Made by a program: the position numbers and the translations under genes
Notes under the pieces: generated by a model
The model's database searches: none
What the model was told of the DNA's origin: nothing
Seen by the model: only the letters and a program-made list of their open reading frames with translations
Part shown: positions 52,801 through 58,467 of the stretch, piece after piece
Numbering within the stretch: position 1 is the first letter of the stretch
How the letters are laid out: each line of letters begins with the position of its first letter
Assembly: GCF_021462225.1 (NCBI RefSeq)
Contig: NC_061818.1
Location: 22,207,978 to 22,271,977 of the forward strand
Direction: 5' to 3'
Origin: Girardinichthys multiradiatus
Lineage: Eukaryota > Chordata > Actinopteri > Cyprinodontiformes > Goodeidae
DNA: 64,000 bases

Positions 52801-55031
52801 AGTGTTTTGAGCTTTCCAGGCTCTGGTTTGGTGGTAAAAGGGCCCTCCAGGATCCCTCTTTTGAGCATATAAAGCAGCAAACGGGCATACGTGTTGCGGT
52901 TCTTTCGATCTGTCAGACCCGAACCACATGTTGCCGGGTCACACAGCTTCTTTATCCATATGGCACAACATTGGCGCTCTAACATGAGTTGACAAAGGGG
53001 AAATTAAAACCTGTAACTTATTTTTAAATACATCATTACATATGTTCATTACATATCAAAAATAAACAACAAAAATCTTAAAATAACAGTCTGTGAAGAG
53101 TAATTTTCAAGTCTTGCGACAAATTCTCAATTGAATTTCGGCGTGGACTATGACTGGACCGTTCTAACACATGAATGTGATCTAAAAATGTTGATCTAAA
53201 TTATTTTATTATAACCCTGGCTGTATGAATGGTGTCATTCTCCAGCTGAAAGTCAAACCTCCACCCCTCAGTCTCAAGGCTTTTGCAGCGCCTAGCAGGT
53301 TTTCTAGGGCAAGTGTTTTGCTTCATGGAGCTTCCATCAACTCTGACCAGCTTCCCTGCTCCTGCTGTAAAAAAAAAAAAGCATCCCCAAAGGTGATGCT
53401 ACTATCGTGTTTTACTGTGGGGAGGGCATGTTTAGAGTTTAGTGCAGTGTTAGTTTTTTTGCATATATGACATAAGGGTCATTTTTGTTCTTATCTGACC
53501 AGAGCAATTTGTTCCGCATATTTACTTAGGGCCAGGTTAGGCAATCAGTTGCTCCTGCATTTATTTAGGGCTATCATATGGAGGGCTGAATACTACGGAG
53601 CCCGCAAAGGGACATGGAGGGATTTTTGTTTACTTTTGCGTCCGCACGCAATATATTTTTTGCGTTATCTCACAACACTTTGTGGGATAGTTTCCAAATC
53701 AGACAACTGCAAAAATGGAACAAACACTACACCCATTGAGTTTTATTTTGAAAACACGGCCTTAAATAAAAGTCTATTGAATCAGACTTAAAGACAGTTA
53801 TTATCCACAAGCTGTCAGACTATTTAACTCTGGACAATAATACTGCACTAAACCACATTTGTGACACTTTATTAGCTTATTGCTGCTACACAATGTGTAC
53901 TTTTTTTTTTTTTTTAATTGCACGCCATTAGTGCTTTTGTTTTTATGGTGAGTTGAACGGTTCTTCTTATCCTAAGCATTTCGTTGCATTGTTGACTGTG
54001 TGTTAACCTGCATTTGACAAATAAACCATATCAATGACATATCAGTGTTGTTTGTTTTGTAAGTAATTTGTCATGCGTGCCGCTGTTCCAAAATTTACAG
54101 TTTTCTCAAGGTGCGACTTTTGCGAGCGAACGCAAAAGAAAAAAAATCCCCCCCATGTCCCTTCGCGGGCTCTGTAGTATTGTATGGAGCCCGCGAGGGG
54201 ACATGGGGGGATTTTTTTTTTTTCTTTTGCGTCCCCAATACTTTTGCGTTCGCTCGCAAAAGATGTTAATCACCTTGAGAAAGCTGTGCATTTTGGAACA
54301 GCAGCACATTTGACAAACAGCCCTGATATGGCATTGATATGGTTTATTTGTCATATGCAGGTTAACACGCAGTCAACAGTGTAATTAAATGCTTGGGATA
54401 AGAAGACCCGTTCAAATCACGATAAAAACAAAAGTGGCGTGCAAAAAAACTGCACATCATGCAGCAGGAATAAGCAAAAAGTGTCACAGATGTGGTTTCG
54501 TGCAGCATTATTGTTCAGAGTTCAGCAGTTTGACAGCTTGTGGATAACTGTCTTTAAGTCTGATTGAAGATCCTTTTATTTAATGCCGATTTAAAATAAA
54601 ACTAAATAAATCTCAAAAACGGGTCTCCCACAAAGTATTGCGAGATAACGCAAAGACTATTGGATGAGAACGCAGAAGTTTTGCGTGGGAACGCAAAATA
54701 AAAAAATTCCCATAGATTTTTTTCTGTGAACAATATTGAAAAACATGTGTTCCTTTCCTTCCACTTCACAATTATGTTCCATATTGTGTTGCCCTAAATA
54801 GAGAACATGGCCGTAATGTGACAAAAAAAACACTCAATGGGTGAATAATTTTGCAAGGCACCGTATAGGTGATGTGTTCACTTCTGTTGTGTGTTGCTGT
54901 TACTGCAGCTGTGATGAAATCTCACCTGTTTTGCTGGGATGCTTGAGAACATACGGTTTCATGTCTACCAGAACATGGTCAAACTCGGTGTCTAGCCTCT
55001 CCCATAAGGCTTCATGTTCGCTCATAGTGAC
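5406..55031 (-). CDS. cep112: cep112, centrosomal protein of 112 kDa (5' part, eleven coding exons, 3' part outside window)
   Basis: This is a coiled-coil protein of the centrosome; its biochemical role is poorly defined. Eleven coding exons were placed by their splice borders and by similarity to the vertebrate CEP112 family: 54926-55025, 52788-52978, 52491-52654, 40684-40768, 36973-37050, 31583-31630, 31405-31470, 15699-15785, 7277-7376, 6801-6919 and 5406-5549. They sum to 1182 bases with every phase compatible and no stop. The first three encode the DUF4485 domain (WERLDTEFDHVLVDMKPYVL, then CAIWIKKLC, RKNRNTYARLL, LKRGILEGPF). Exons 9-12, counting the untranslated first exon, encode charged heptad-rich coiled coil (EMEKARFEMQKKH, NEWEKK). 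The family is about 950 residues, so roughly 550 residues lie left of the window. The neighbour is prkca, as in other vertebrates. Identity is very likely; one small exon between 37 and 52 kb could have been missed, although the phases leave no obvious gap. Confidence 0.93.
6060..6490. mobile_element. Old Tc1-like terminal remnant
   Basis: Contains GTGTTGGTCTATCACATAAA and GAAGTTTGTGGTTGTGATGT followed by AAAATGTGAAAAAGTT, the inner part of a Tc1-type terminal repeat. A similar fragment lies at about 3130-3190. It lies between cep112 exons 11 and 12. Confidence 0.6.
6801..6919 (-). CDS. cep112: cep112 exon 11
   Basis: 119 bases encoding VQSVLRESQVICESKEKQIA, ELKKISDQSADSVK and NEWEKK. The acceptor is CTCCCACAG and the donor GTGGGA. 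The residues align with the family coiled coil without gaps. Confidence 0.94.
7277..7376 (-). CDS. cep112: cep112 exon 10
   Basis: 100 bases encoding ILDRKNREIEEIKSVYRAKQ and KESEEMIRKLEKK, a regular coiled coil matching the family. The acceptor is CTCTCTAG and the donor GTGAGA. It ends one base into a codon. Confidence 0.94.
7976..8335. repeat. Dispersed teleost repeat, copy 2
   Basis: Second, more diverged copy of the repeat at 430-790, in the same orientation. Shared words include TCGCCAGTCCATCAGAG, ACTCATACCTAAGGGCA, GGAAGGAAGCTGGAGT and GGACCTTCTTGCTGC. Confidence 0.7.
8540..10485 (+). mobile_element. L2-type LINE, 5'-truncated copy
   Basis: The C-terminal part of the reverse-transcriptase protein is readable in two frames. 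8558-8930 has KNLGVIFDQDMSFKSHIKQV and LDYCNSLLSGCP, and 9052-9267 has VPRVSRSRIGGRSFSYQAP followed by LWNQLPVLVREAGTLSTFKA. One frame change near 8940 separates them. A long 3' untranslated region follows and ends GGCGCTATATAAATAAAACTG plus a short TGAATTGAGT tail at about 10485. The catalytic domain and endonuclease are missing. Confidence 0.88.
12290..12462 (+). mobile_element. LINE 3' end fragment (Rex1/L2-like)
   Basis: A short reading RNKRCFLPTAISIYNGS resembles the C-terminus of fish Rex1/CR1-group LINEs. It is followed by a TGGGATGAATGAAGTATTTT tail and TTGAATTGAACTG. Severely truncated. Confidence 0.55.
12850..12917. repeat. (TA)n and (CA)n microsatellites
   Basis: About 21 TA units followed directly by about 13 CA units. 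The 5' end of a Tc1-type element begins immediately after the CA tract. Confidence 0.95.
12918..13482 (+). mobile_element. Tc1/mariner family A, copy 1, internally deleted
   Basis: It starts with the family A end CAGGGGTTGGACAATGAAAC. It has lost about 110 bases at about 12941 and about 600 bases at about 13128 relative to the 1.27-kb copy at 38696-39963. The C-terminal frame 13169-13441 remains open (WFDEHESEVEHLPWPAQSPD, NIIEPLWG, ending AAKGGPTPY). The right inverted repeat is replaced by TA-rich repeat after about 13482. Confidence 0.9.
13518..14911 (+). mobile_element. Tc1/mariner family C copy (D-E spacing 38), left end truncated
   Basis: The transposase starts at 13698 (MARKKQLSKEKRVAIITLRN). 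It has a helix-turn-helix DNA-binding region (SVRIIGKTLKVSPSAVAKTI) and the first catalytic aspartate in WSDETRF. A lost base near 14318 and a 2-base loss near 14490 break the frame. The second aspartate is in the codon at 14435 and the glutamate (QIEMVW) in the codon at 14550; restoring frame gives 38 residues between them. The right end finishes in CCAAACTTTTGGTCTGTACTG. The left inverted repeat is cut by a TA array. Confidence 0.88.
15699..15785 (-). CDS. cep112: cep112 exon 9, with a GC donor site
   Basis: 87 bases encoding the start of the coiled coil (TEIKIKVLEAKHQEEKLKMQ, then QRHDTDVEK). The acceptor is TGTTCTCAG. The last codon needed by homology is AAG, and it is followed by GCAAGA rather than GT, so this intron appears to be of the GC-AG type. 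An upstream GT inside the exon would delete the conserved VEK residues. Confidence 0.88.
17785..17935 (+). mobile_element. tRNA-derived SINE
   Basis: An A-box-like TGGGCTCAGTTGTAGAAG and, about 60 bases on, a B-box GGGTTCAATTCC mark an RNA polymerase III promoter of tRNA origin. A CT-rich body follows. It cannot fold as a functional tRNA. Confidence 0.6.
19460..20560 (-). mobile_element. Old Tc1-like remnant
   Basis: It starts with GGCAAAAGTATTCACCACC and contains AGTACTTTGTGGCAG, CATCTGACCAGAGCACC and GGGGCTTCATAGCAAATGGG, the ordered landmarks of a widespread fish Tc1 element read from the minus strand. The block 20150-20380 in its middle may be a separate insertion. Confidence 0.65.
20630..20735. 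repeat. Degenerate (CCAT)n-type simple repeat
   Basis: Imperfect runs of TCCATCC and CCATTTA words over about 100 bases. Confidence 0.6.
22126..22695. mobile_element. Non-autonomous DNA transposon, about 570 bases
   Basis: Imperfect terminal inverted repeats: CAGTATCTCACAAAAGTGGG at the left, and GTGTACACTCACTTTTGTGA with AATACTG at the right. The inside has no transposase frame. The element type resembles abundant short fish transposons. Confidence 0.8.
24060..24123. repeat. TA-rich microsatellite
   Basis: Interrupted TA dinucleotides that end exactly where a Tc1 element begins. TA tracts resume at 25694-25709 and about 26980-27015, on either side of the next element. Confidence 0.9.
24126..25693 (-). 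mobile_element. Tc1/mariner family B, copy 1 (D-E spacing 34)
   Basis: Inverted repeats of about 200 bases begin CAGGTCCTTCTCAAAATATT, with TA at the outside. The transposase frame 24385-25365 (326 codons) is open. It has an N-terminal helix-turn-helix (KEISVRIGCSQSAVSRHLSG), FSDESKF, FQHDLAPAHSA and DLNPIENLWDI, so all three catalytic residues are present with 34 residues between the last two. Compared with copy 2 it lacks 45 bases (15 codons) just before WATEKQHWT. Because the loss is in frame the protein reads through, but its linker region is shortened and activity is doubtful. Confidence 0.95.
25710..26979 (-). mobile_element. Tc1/mariner family A, copy 2, nearly intact (D-E spacing 36)
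   Basis: The ends CAGGGGTTGGACAATGAAAC and their inverted partner are both present next to TA. The transposase frame 25834-26793 (319 codons) starts MGDIPEFKRGQIVGARLAGA. It carries two DNA-binding helix-turn-helix segments, FSDESTF, YQDDNAPIHTA and NIIEPLWG, with 36 residues between the second aspartate and the glutamate. The only lesion seen is a TAG at 25834-25836, where copies 1 and 3 have CAG. It removes the last 24 or so residues, ending at AKGGPTPY in copy 1. Confidence 0.95.
27024..29540 (+). mobile_element. Rex3 (RTE-clade LINE) copy, degenerate
   Basis: A non-LTR retrotransposon. The reverse-transcriptase core is readable from 28100 to about 29470 across several frames: VPLDWQTGVVVPLHKKGDC, CGFRPSCGTLDQLYSLCKVL, HMCFVDLEKAFDCVS, GLRQGCPLSP, LQMTWSCWPP and AAGMKISSSKSKAM. 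The sequences at 28271-28290 and 28705-28725 match, as I remember them, the two published PCR primer sites for fish Rex3. The 5' part (27024-27900) contains remnants of the endonuclease region. Stops such as TGA at 28217 and frameshifts make it inactive. The typical GATG tail is lost. Confidence 0.88.
29575..29900 (+). repeat. Unclassified repeat R, copy 1, with coding remnant
   Basis: A short frame reads AEHSLAYCEQRRLRMELLDQ followed by EAELICHVALEKQKEK and a stop. The next 200 bases align with 34640-34925: TAGCTTTGG, AAAACAAAAG, GGCCATTAAACC, GCGCAGAGAGTGGC, GAGTC and GGAGTCAAG occur in the same order. It may be part of a retrotransposon coding end plus untranslated region. Confidence 0.5.
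31405..31470 (-). CDS. cep112: cep112 exon 8
   Basis: 66 bases encoding IFKSSFERNNTFANDHGIQ and SRE, in phase 0, with acceptor TATCTCTGTAG and donor GTATGC. It is separated from exon 7 by a short intron of about 110 bases and corresponds to the serine/phenylalanine-rich segment before the coiled coil. Confidence 0.88.
31583..31630 (-). CDS. cep112: cep112 exon 7 (micro-exon)
   Basis: A 48-base exon encoding IENPRYLREKSVPLSP, with acceptor GTCTTTCAG and donor GTAAGT. Its residues continue the family sequence directly after exon 6. It is too short to be found without homology. Confidence 0.92.
33200..33395 (-). mobile_element. tRNA-derived SINE
   Basis: On the minus strand, TGGCTCAGTTGGTAGAGC (A-box) is followed about 50 bases later by GGGTTGAATTC (B-box) and a CT-rich body. 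The head resembles a tRNA but the stems are not kept. Confidence 0.7.
34165..34460. mobile_element. MITE with an inserted LINE 3' tail
   Basis: The outer halves are inverted: GTCCTGCAACTTTTAGATCC with TCTGCTCCAACACTTCTGAA at the left, and GATTTAGGTGTGTTGCAGAA with CTCTAAAAGTTGCAGGATAG at the right. Between them, about 34258-34357 is a LINE 3' end (GTACTTGGCAATAAAGCTTT, then TCTGATTCTGATTCT), so the LINE tail lies within the MITE. Confidence 0.75.
34640..34925 (+). repeat. Unclassified repeat R, copy 2
   Basis: Counterpart of 29575-29900 in the same orientation, with a TATATAAGG box at about 34705 and extra sequence between GTGGCAGTGAC and CTTTGAGTCCGCC. Class unknown. Confidence 0.5.
36973..37050 (-). 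CDS. cep112: cep112 exon 6
   Basis: 78 bases, phase 0 at both ends, with acceptor TTTTCTCTCAG and donor GTGAGT. The residues DDSDLEARLNSWNLG are a hallmark of CEP112 in the linker that follows DUF4485. Confidence 0.93.
37051..40683. other. cep112 intron 5
   Basis: Only the Tc1 element 38696-39963 is recognised. The rest is AT-rich with poly-A runs and no supported gene. Confidence 0.5.
38696..39963 (+). mobile_element. Tc1/mariner family A, copy 3, full length but broken
   Basis: 1268 bases between TA dinucleotides with complete inverted repeats starting CAGGGGTTGGACAATGAAAC. The transposase begins at 38882 (MGDILEFKRGQIVGARLAGA). It shifts frame near 39112, resumes at KTTAAQIMTELNVHLNSPVS, stops at TGA 39531-39533 and again at TAA after ILQE (about 39808). 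The catalytic words FSDESTF, YQDDNAPIHTA and NIIEPLWG are all still readable. Confidence 0.95.
40684..40768 (-). CDS. cep112: cep112 exon 5
   Basis: 85 bases between acceptor CTCTTTCAG and donor GTTAGT. It encodes RRLYEEKILPEPMSSSPLKQ followed by CPRPDARM, a low-complexity linker that is weakly conserved in the family. Support comes mainly from phase (1 + 84 bases joins exons 4 and 6 perfectly) and from good splice sites. Confidence 0.75.
41142..41170. repeat. (CA)n microsatellite
   Basis: A CA-rich tract of about 30 bases within cep112 intron 4. Confidence 0.85.
41740..42065. mobile_element. Short Tc1-derived element or solo ends
   Basis: It starts GCACCTTGCAAAAGTATCCA and ends with a word close to GATAAAATGTGAAAAACCGC, matching the two terminal regions of the old fish Tc1 family also seen at 53130-54865. 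No transposase lies between them. Confidence 0.6.
43805..43841. repeat. (CA)n microsatellite, about 18 units
   Basis: Uninterrupted CA dinucleotides. Confidence 0.95.
45755..46075 (-). mobile_element. RTE-type LINE fragment
   Basis: On the minus strand, KELKYLGVLCPRDGRMERVM and later NLTYAHE and LMAEMSFLC follow the order of the reverse-transcriptase C-terminal region also present in the Rex3 copy at about 28970-29220. Only some 300 bases remain. Confidence 0.65.
47468..47610 (-). mobile_element. LINE 3' tail fragment (Rex1/L2-like)
   Basis: AGAATCAGAATCAGCTTTGT and TGCCAAGTTCGTACACACAA match the tail of the LINE at 58468. The copy is followed by TTCTGATTCTGATTCT at its other side. MITE-like sequence flanks it, as at 34165-34460. 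Confidence 0.6.
47950..48125. repeat. Dispersed teleost repeat
   Basis: The block starts GTAAATGGCCTGCACCTGTA, continues with CCCAAAGCTCTTTACACTAC and ends CTGGGGCACACTGACAGAAG. It looks like a common fish interspersed repeat with no coding capacity. Confidence 0.55.
49435..49508 (+). mobile_element. Retroelement 3' tail
   Basis: CATGTAAAGCACTTTGAATT and GTGCTGTACAAATAAACTTG followed by a short CTTG-type tail resemble the conserved 3' end of a fish LINE or SINE. Confidence 0.5.
49931..51544 (-). mobile_element. Tc1/mariner family B, copy 2, frameshifted
   Basis: A complete 1614-base element with inverted repeats of about 200 bases, flanked by TA. The transposase starts at 51216 (MGKTADLTAVQKATIDTLKQ) and keeps the 15 codons lost in copy 1 (VKPLLNQKQQQKRLTWA). 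A 4-base duplication (CAGT) near 50805 shifts the frame before the catalytic domain. The rest reads open from 50753 to 50208 with FQHDLAPAHSA and DLNPIENLWDI. Confidence 0.95.
52491..52654 (-). CDS. cep112: cep112 exon 4
   Basis: 164 bases starting SIYFDEPLTGRSVEQ and continuing LPDWVTGELSG, both conserved in the family just after DUF4485. The acceptor is GAATTTGTAG and the donor GTGGGT. It ends two bases into a codon, which fits the one-base start of the next exon. Confidence 0.93.
52788..52978 (-). CDS. cep112: cep112 exon 3 (DUF4485 core)
   Basis: 191 bases that complete the codon left open by exon 2 and encode CAIWIKKLC, RKNRNTYARLLLYMLKRG and EGPFTTKPEPG, the conserved core of DUF4485. 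The acceptor is CATGTTAG and the donor GTATGA. The exon ends on a codon boundary. Confidence 0.95.
53130..54865. mobile_element. Old Tc1-like element split by a later insertion
   Basis: 53130-53590 holds landmarks of the old family in order (AGCTTCCATCAACTCTGACC, AAGCATCCCCAAAGG, TTATCTGACCAGAGCAA, TTATTTAGGGCTATCATATG). 54725-54865 holds its other end (AATAATTTTGCAAGGCACCG). The intervening 1.1 kb is a large inverted repeat of different origin. The whole block lies in the first coding intron of cep112. Confidence 0.65.
53600..54718. repeat. Large inverted repeat (about 1.1 kb) containing two LINE 3' ends tail to tail
   Basis: The left arm (53600-54175) and right arm (54183-54718) are reverse complements with moderate divergence and a small loop near 54180. 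Outer parts share GCGTTATCTC and CACTTTGTGGGA words. Middle parts share AGACTTAAAGACAGTTAT, CCACAAGCTGTCA and GTTAACCTGCAT with TGACAAATAAACCATATCAA. Inner parts share TTTGCGAGCGAACGCAAAAG and GAGCCCGCGAGGGGACATGG. Each middle part reads PQAV(R/K)L(F/L)NS, a typical LINE C-terminus, so each arm contains a LINE 3' end facing the other. Confidence 0.85.
54926..55031 (-). CDS. cep112: cep112 exon 2 (start codon exon)
   Basis: The ATG is at 55023-55025, six bases after the acceptor. The 33 complete codons begin MSEHEALWERLDTEFDHV, matching the start of the DUF4485 domain. The exon ends one base into a codon at a GTGAGA donor. This start is chosen because the family protein begins at this point and because the upstream bases belong to the spliced 5' leader. 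Confidence 0.93.
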
Positions 55032-55390
55032 CTGAGAGGGTTTATCAGAATACGAAATTAAAGAATGTTGGACGGATTCACGTCGCTGTTTTAAACCAGT
55101 CCCCACGGTTATCAACCTGAAGCTCAGCTTCGGCTATTGCCTCTTTAAATCCATTTTCTACGTGAGAGACAACATATTGCGTTGCCATGACAACTCTTAG
55201 CAGCGCTGGGCAATTAGACAATCTGTTTAGAGTGACTAGCTTTAATGTTAGCCGAGCTAACTCACTGCTGCCTTGCTAGGATTTGCTTCTTGTATCGTTT
55301 GCCTCTCGCTTTCTGTGGCGAGCTAATGGGGCTCTAAAACATAATACAATGTGTACGAAAATATAAGCTCTGACATGAAATGAGAATTAC

Positions 55391-55480
55391 CTTGAGCAGG
55401 ACTTTCGCCGCTCAAACTGCTTCAAACTTTAATCGTTTACGGCACATCCGTTTCCGCGGAGACGACTTCTTCCTCCTTTC
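55391..55480 (-). other. cep112: cep112 untranslated first exon and promoter area
   Basis: A donor site (CTCAAG|GTAATT on the minus strand) at 55390/55391 and an acceptor (CCTCTCAG|GTCACT) just upstream of the start codon imply a 5' untranslated exon. Its outer end is not defined. The sequence up to about 55510 is richer in CpG than the introns and contains a TTCCG motif (ETS-like). No TATA box is seen, as expected for a housekeeping centrosomal gene. The exon is inferred only from the two splice sites. Confidence 0.55.
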
Positions 55481-56219
55481 AAAAGATCCCTTTCCTGCAT
55501 ACAGGAGCTGGATGCACGCCTGACACCAGCTTCCCCTTTACCAATTTAGATTTTATATTACTATACGATATTTAGTACGTTTTATTTTAAAGTTTTAAAA
55601 GGAAAATATACACCATTACATAGAACTATTGTACCAATATCAGTCTTGGGTCACGCCAAATTGCCCTCAGGTCTTGTGTGTTCAGGGTTCTGCGGTTACC
55701 CCGTGGATGGACCTGACCTGAAAGGTGGATAGTATAAAGTTTTGAAAGCTGGGTTCTGAAAATTCACAGTTAAATTTGAAACATTAAAACAATTTGTGCT
55801 GGACTCCAATTTCTTCCTTAAATTAAAAAACGATGTCACCCTGATCAGACGGATTTTAAGATGAGTATTTGAGGAGACTGAACACTAATTTCAAGTATAG
55901 TTTATCATAAGCCATCAATCCCAAGACTGCAATGCGTTAGTAATCTAGCACTGCAAGCCTTGTTAAAAATATTGATTTAAATATGTACTTATCCACATTC
56001 CAAATAAATGCTCCTTAACCCCCCCCCACCACCCATGTAGGGGGCATGATTCCTTACAGAGTCAGGTGCTCAACTTACACTTCTTCCACAATTACTGCTC
56101 TTCACTCCACCAAGGCATGTTGAACAACATCCGTCCCCCCCCCCCCACGCCAATTCAGAAAGGCTCTTAACAGACCATTAAGTTAGACAAGTCCCCAAAA
56201 CACAACTGCAAACCATTTT
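55481..56219. other. Intergenic gap between cep112 and secreted-protein copy 1
   Basis: No coding feature. It contains two C-rich tracts (about 56018-56030 and 56133-56148). Confidence 0.5.
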
Positions 56220-56236
56220 GAATTTAAAAAAAAAAG

Positions 56237-56242
56237 TTTATT
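56237..56242 (-). other. Poly(A) signal of secreted-protein copy 1
   Basis: AATAAA on the minus strand in the short last exon (acceptor TGCTTGCAG at 56261), in the same relative place as in copy 2. Confidence 0.55.
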
Positions 56243-57068
56243 TCACCTGAAGGGAGGTATCTGCAAGCAAAAAAAGGTAGATATCAGCATTTGCCAGCAA
56301 TTTCAGTTTTATGACTAGTATCCTCACCCACTAGCATTTTAATGTGAAATGGACTTACCGCCAAGTGTTCACATTTTGCGATAACCTTGAGTTGGGACCC
56401 TTCTTGGTACTGGATCCCAATTTTTGGCAGCCTTCATCTGCTGCATTCCAGCAGCAGACCAGTAAGCGTCTTTGGACTGGAGAAGCCTCTCGCGACTGTA
56501 ACCGGTCTTGGACGTCTTAATCAGGCTTTTACAACTTGGGCGAGGAGGGGCCGGTTGTTAGGCCATCTGGGGAAAGCTCATCAGAACCCAATACTTCATA
56601 GTTGACAGAATTTTCTGGCTGAAAATCCATTAGGTCAAAGAACAGGTTCTCGTTAAAGATGTTGGAAAAAGCCATGCTCATCCAATCCTTGTAGGAAGCC
56701 TCGTCCACTTGATTTGGAGGTGAAGGTTTCCATGGAGGAGAGATATGTACAGGTGGATTGTCAACTTCGTTGTCCTGGCCAGACCACTCTGCAGCGTTTG
56801 GGGATGAAACACTTTGAGAAGGTTTAGCAATCACTGGTCTAGTTTGGGATTCTGGCTGGTTTTGGTTAGCAGAGACCAAAGGCCAGTTGTACTATACTAT
56901 GACAGGACTACTTGGCTTGTTATCCACAACATCCCCAGTGGCCATAGCATTAAAGAATTCTTCATCCAGTGGGTTCTGAGTATCTGGTAGGGATTGATAT
57001 TGACCTCCTGCAAATAGACAAGAGCTGTTAAAATATGAACATAATAGCATTTGAAGAGATATAGATTA

Positions 57069-57363
<295 letters not shown>

Positions 57364-57689
57364 ATATATATATATCTATCTATATATAAAAAATATATAT
57401 ATATATCTAAAAATCAAAAATAAAAAAACCTACCTGTTGGAGTTGAAAAGCCAGCAGAGAGGTTCAACAGCAAAGAAATCCTACAATGTTGCAAACAAAC
57501 ATTTCATTGAGGATCTCTTCTGCTCACAATTACAAACAAGAACTCACATAGCAACAAAAGATACCACAAAAGAAGTCCAGGAGCCATGATCTTTTGACGG
57601 AAAAGCAGCTTCCTTTGCTTCTCAGATGCTATGGCTTGAGACAAAGCAAGCAGAGAACAACTGGAAAATAACCACTGCTGCTCAGCCTT

Positions 57690-57700
57690 GCTTAATATAC
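57690..57700 (-). promoter_or_regulatory. TATA box of secreted-protein copy 1
   Basis: On the minus strand the sequence GTATATTAAG lies about 105 bases upstream of the start codon at 57587. The equivalent place in copy 2 also has a TATA box, preceded in both by a similar stretch (AACTGGGAAC versus AGCTGGGTAC). The shared layout supports a real core promoter. Confidence 0.6.
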
Positions 57701-57734
57701 CGTTCCCAGTTTGTTTCTAAAAAGAGCACTACCG

Positions 57735-57775
57735 GCTGCACCTCATAGGCCAATGATTGGCCTATGAGGTGCAGC
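57735..57775. promoter_or_regulatory. Perfect 41-base palindrome with two CCAAT boxes
   Basis: Two 20-base arms (57735-57754 and 57756-57775) are perfectly reverse-complementary around a single G at 57755. Each arm contains GGCCAAT, so CCAAT boxes face each other six bases apart. The palindrome sits about 40-80 bases upstream of the TATA box of copy 1, directly next to two CAGCTG E-boxes (57772-57777 and 57781-57786). Copy 2 has a related but imperfect dyad at about 63860-63893. Confidence 0.8.
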
Positions 57776-57786
57776 TGTAGCAGCTG

Positions 57787-58467
57787 AGCAATACTATTCC
57801 CTAACTTAACATTAAAGCTTTTTGGTAACATTATCAGTGACATCATAATGCTCCATCTAGTGTATAGAAATAATTTTGGAAATCCCAGGTGACCTAAAAC
57901 AGCAAAAAGTTAGTTGGAGTTAATGTGTGACAGTAAGAAAAATGATTATGTCTCTTTATACAGTGTATGTAAACATTTATATTAGTGTTTTTTAAAACAA
58001 AAGTTTTAAAAAACACTAAACCTAAAGTGCTAATAATTGCTACATATTGATGTTCTATTGAAAAGACCCTCAGCTCTATTGTTCTAATAAAATGACAAAG
58101 GACTCCATGCTCAGAACATTACAACCAAACTAAACAATCAATTATTAGAGCAAATCTTGCTGAAATGTTTTGTAAAGTATTCTGAAAAAAATAATGTCTA
58201 GTATTTATTTTAAATAACTCCCATCTGCCTTTCTTTGAAGTTTATTTATACTTCTTTTAAAAGTTGAATTTTTTAATCTTCGTAGTTCTTTTATTGTCAT
58301 TCTCTTCCTTTCCTTCAGGCCACCCACAGCTTTACTTGGACTCGTCATTTTCTCAGAGATTGACAGAATAAGGAAAAAGAACGTTTAAAATAATTTTTGG
58401 AATGTACATTTAATTGTAGGTATGTTCTCAGCAAATTACAGACTTTTTCCCCTAATCTCCTCCTGTA
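57787..58467. other. Intergenic region upstream of secreted-protein copy 1
   Basis: AT-rich. A perfect short inverted repeat (AGTGTTTTTTAAAACAAAAG with TTTTAAAAAACACT) is seen at 57982-58018. No gene is visible. Confidence 0.5.
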
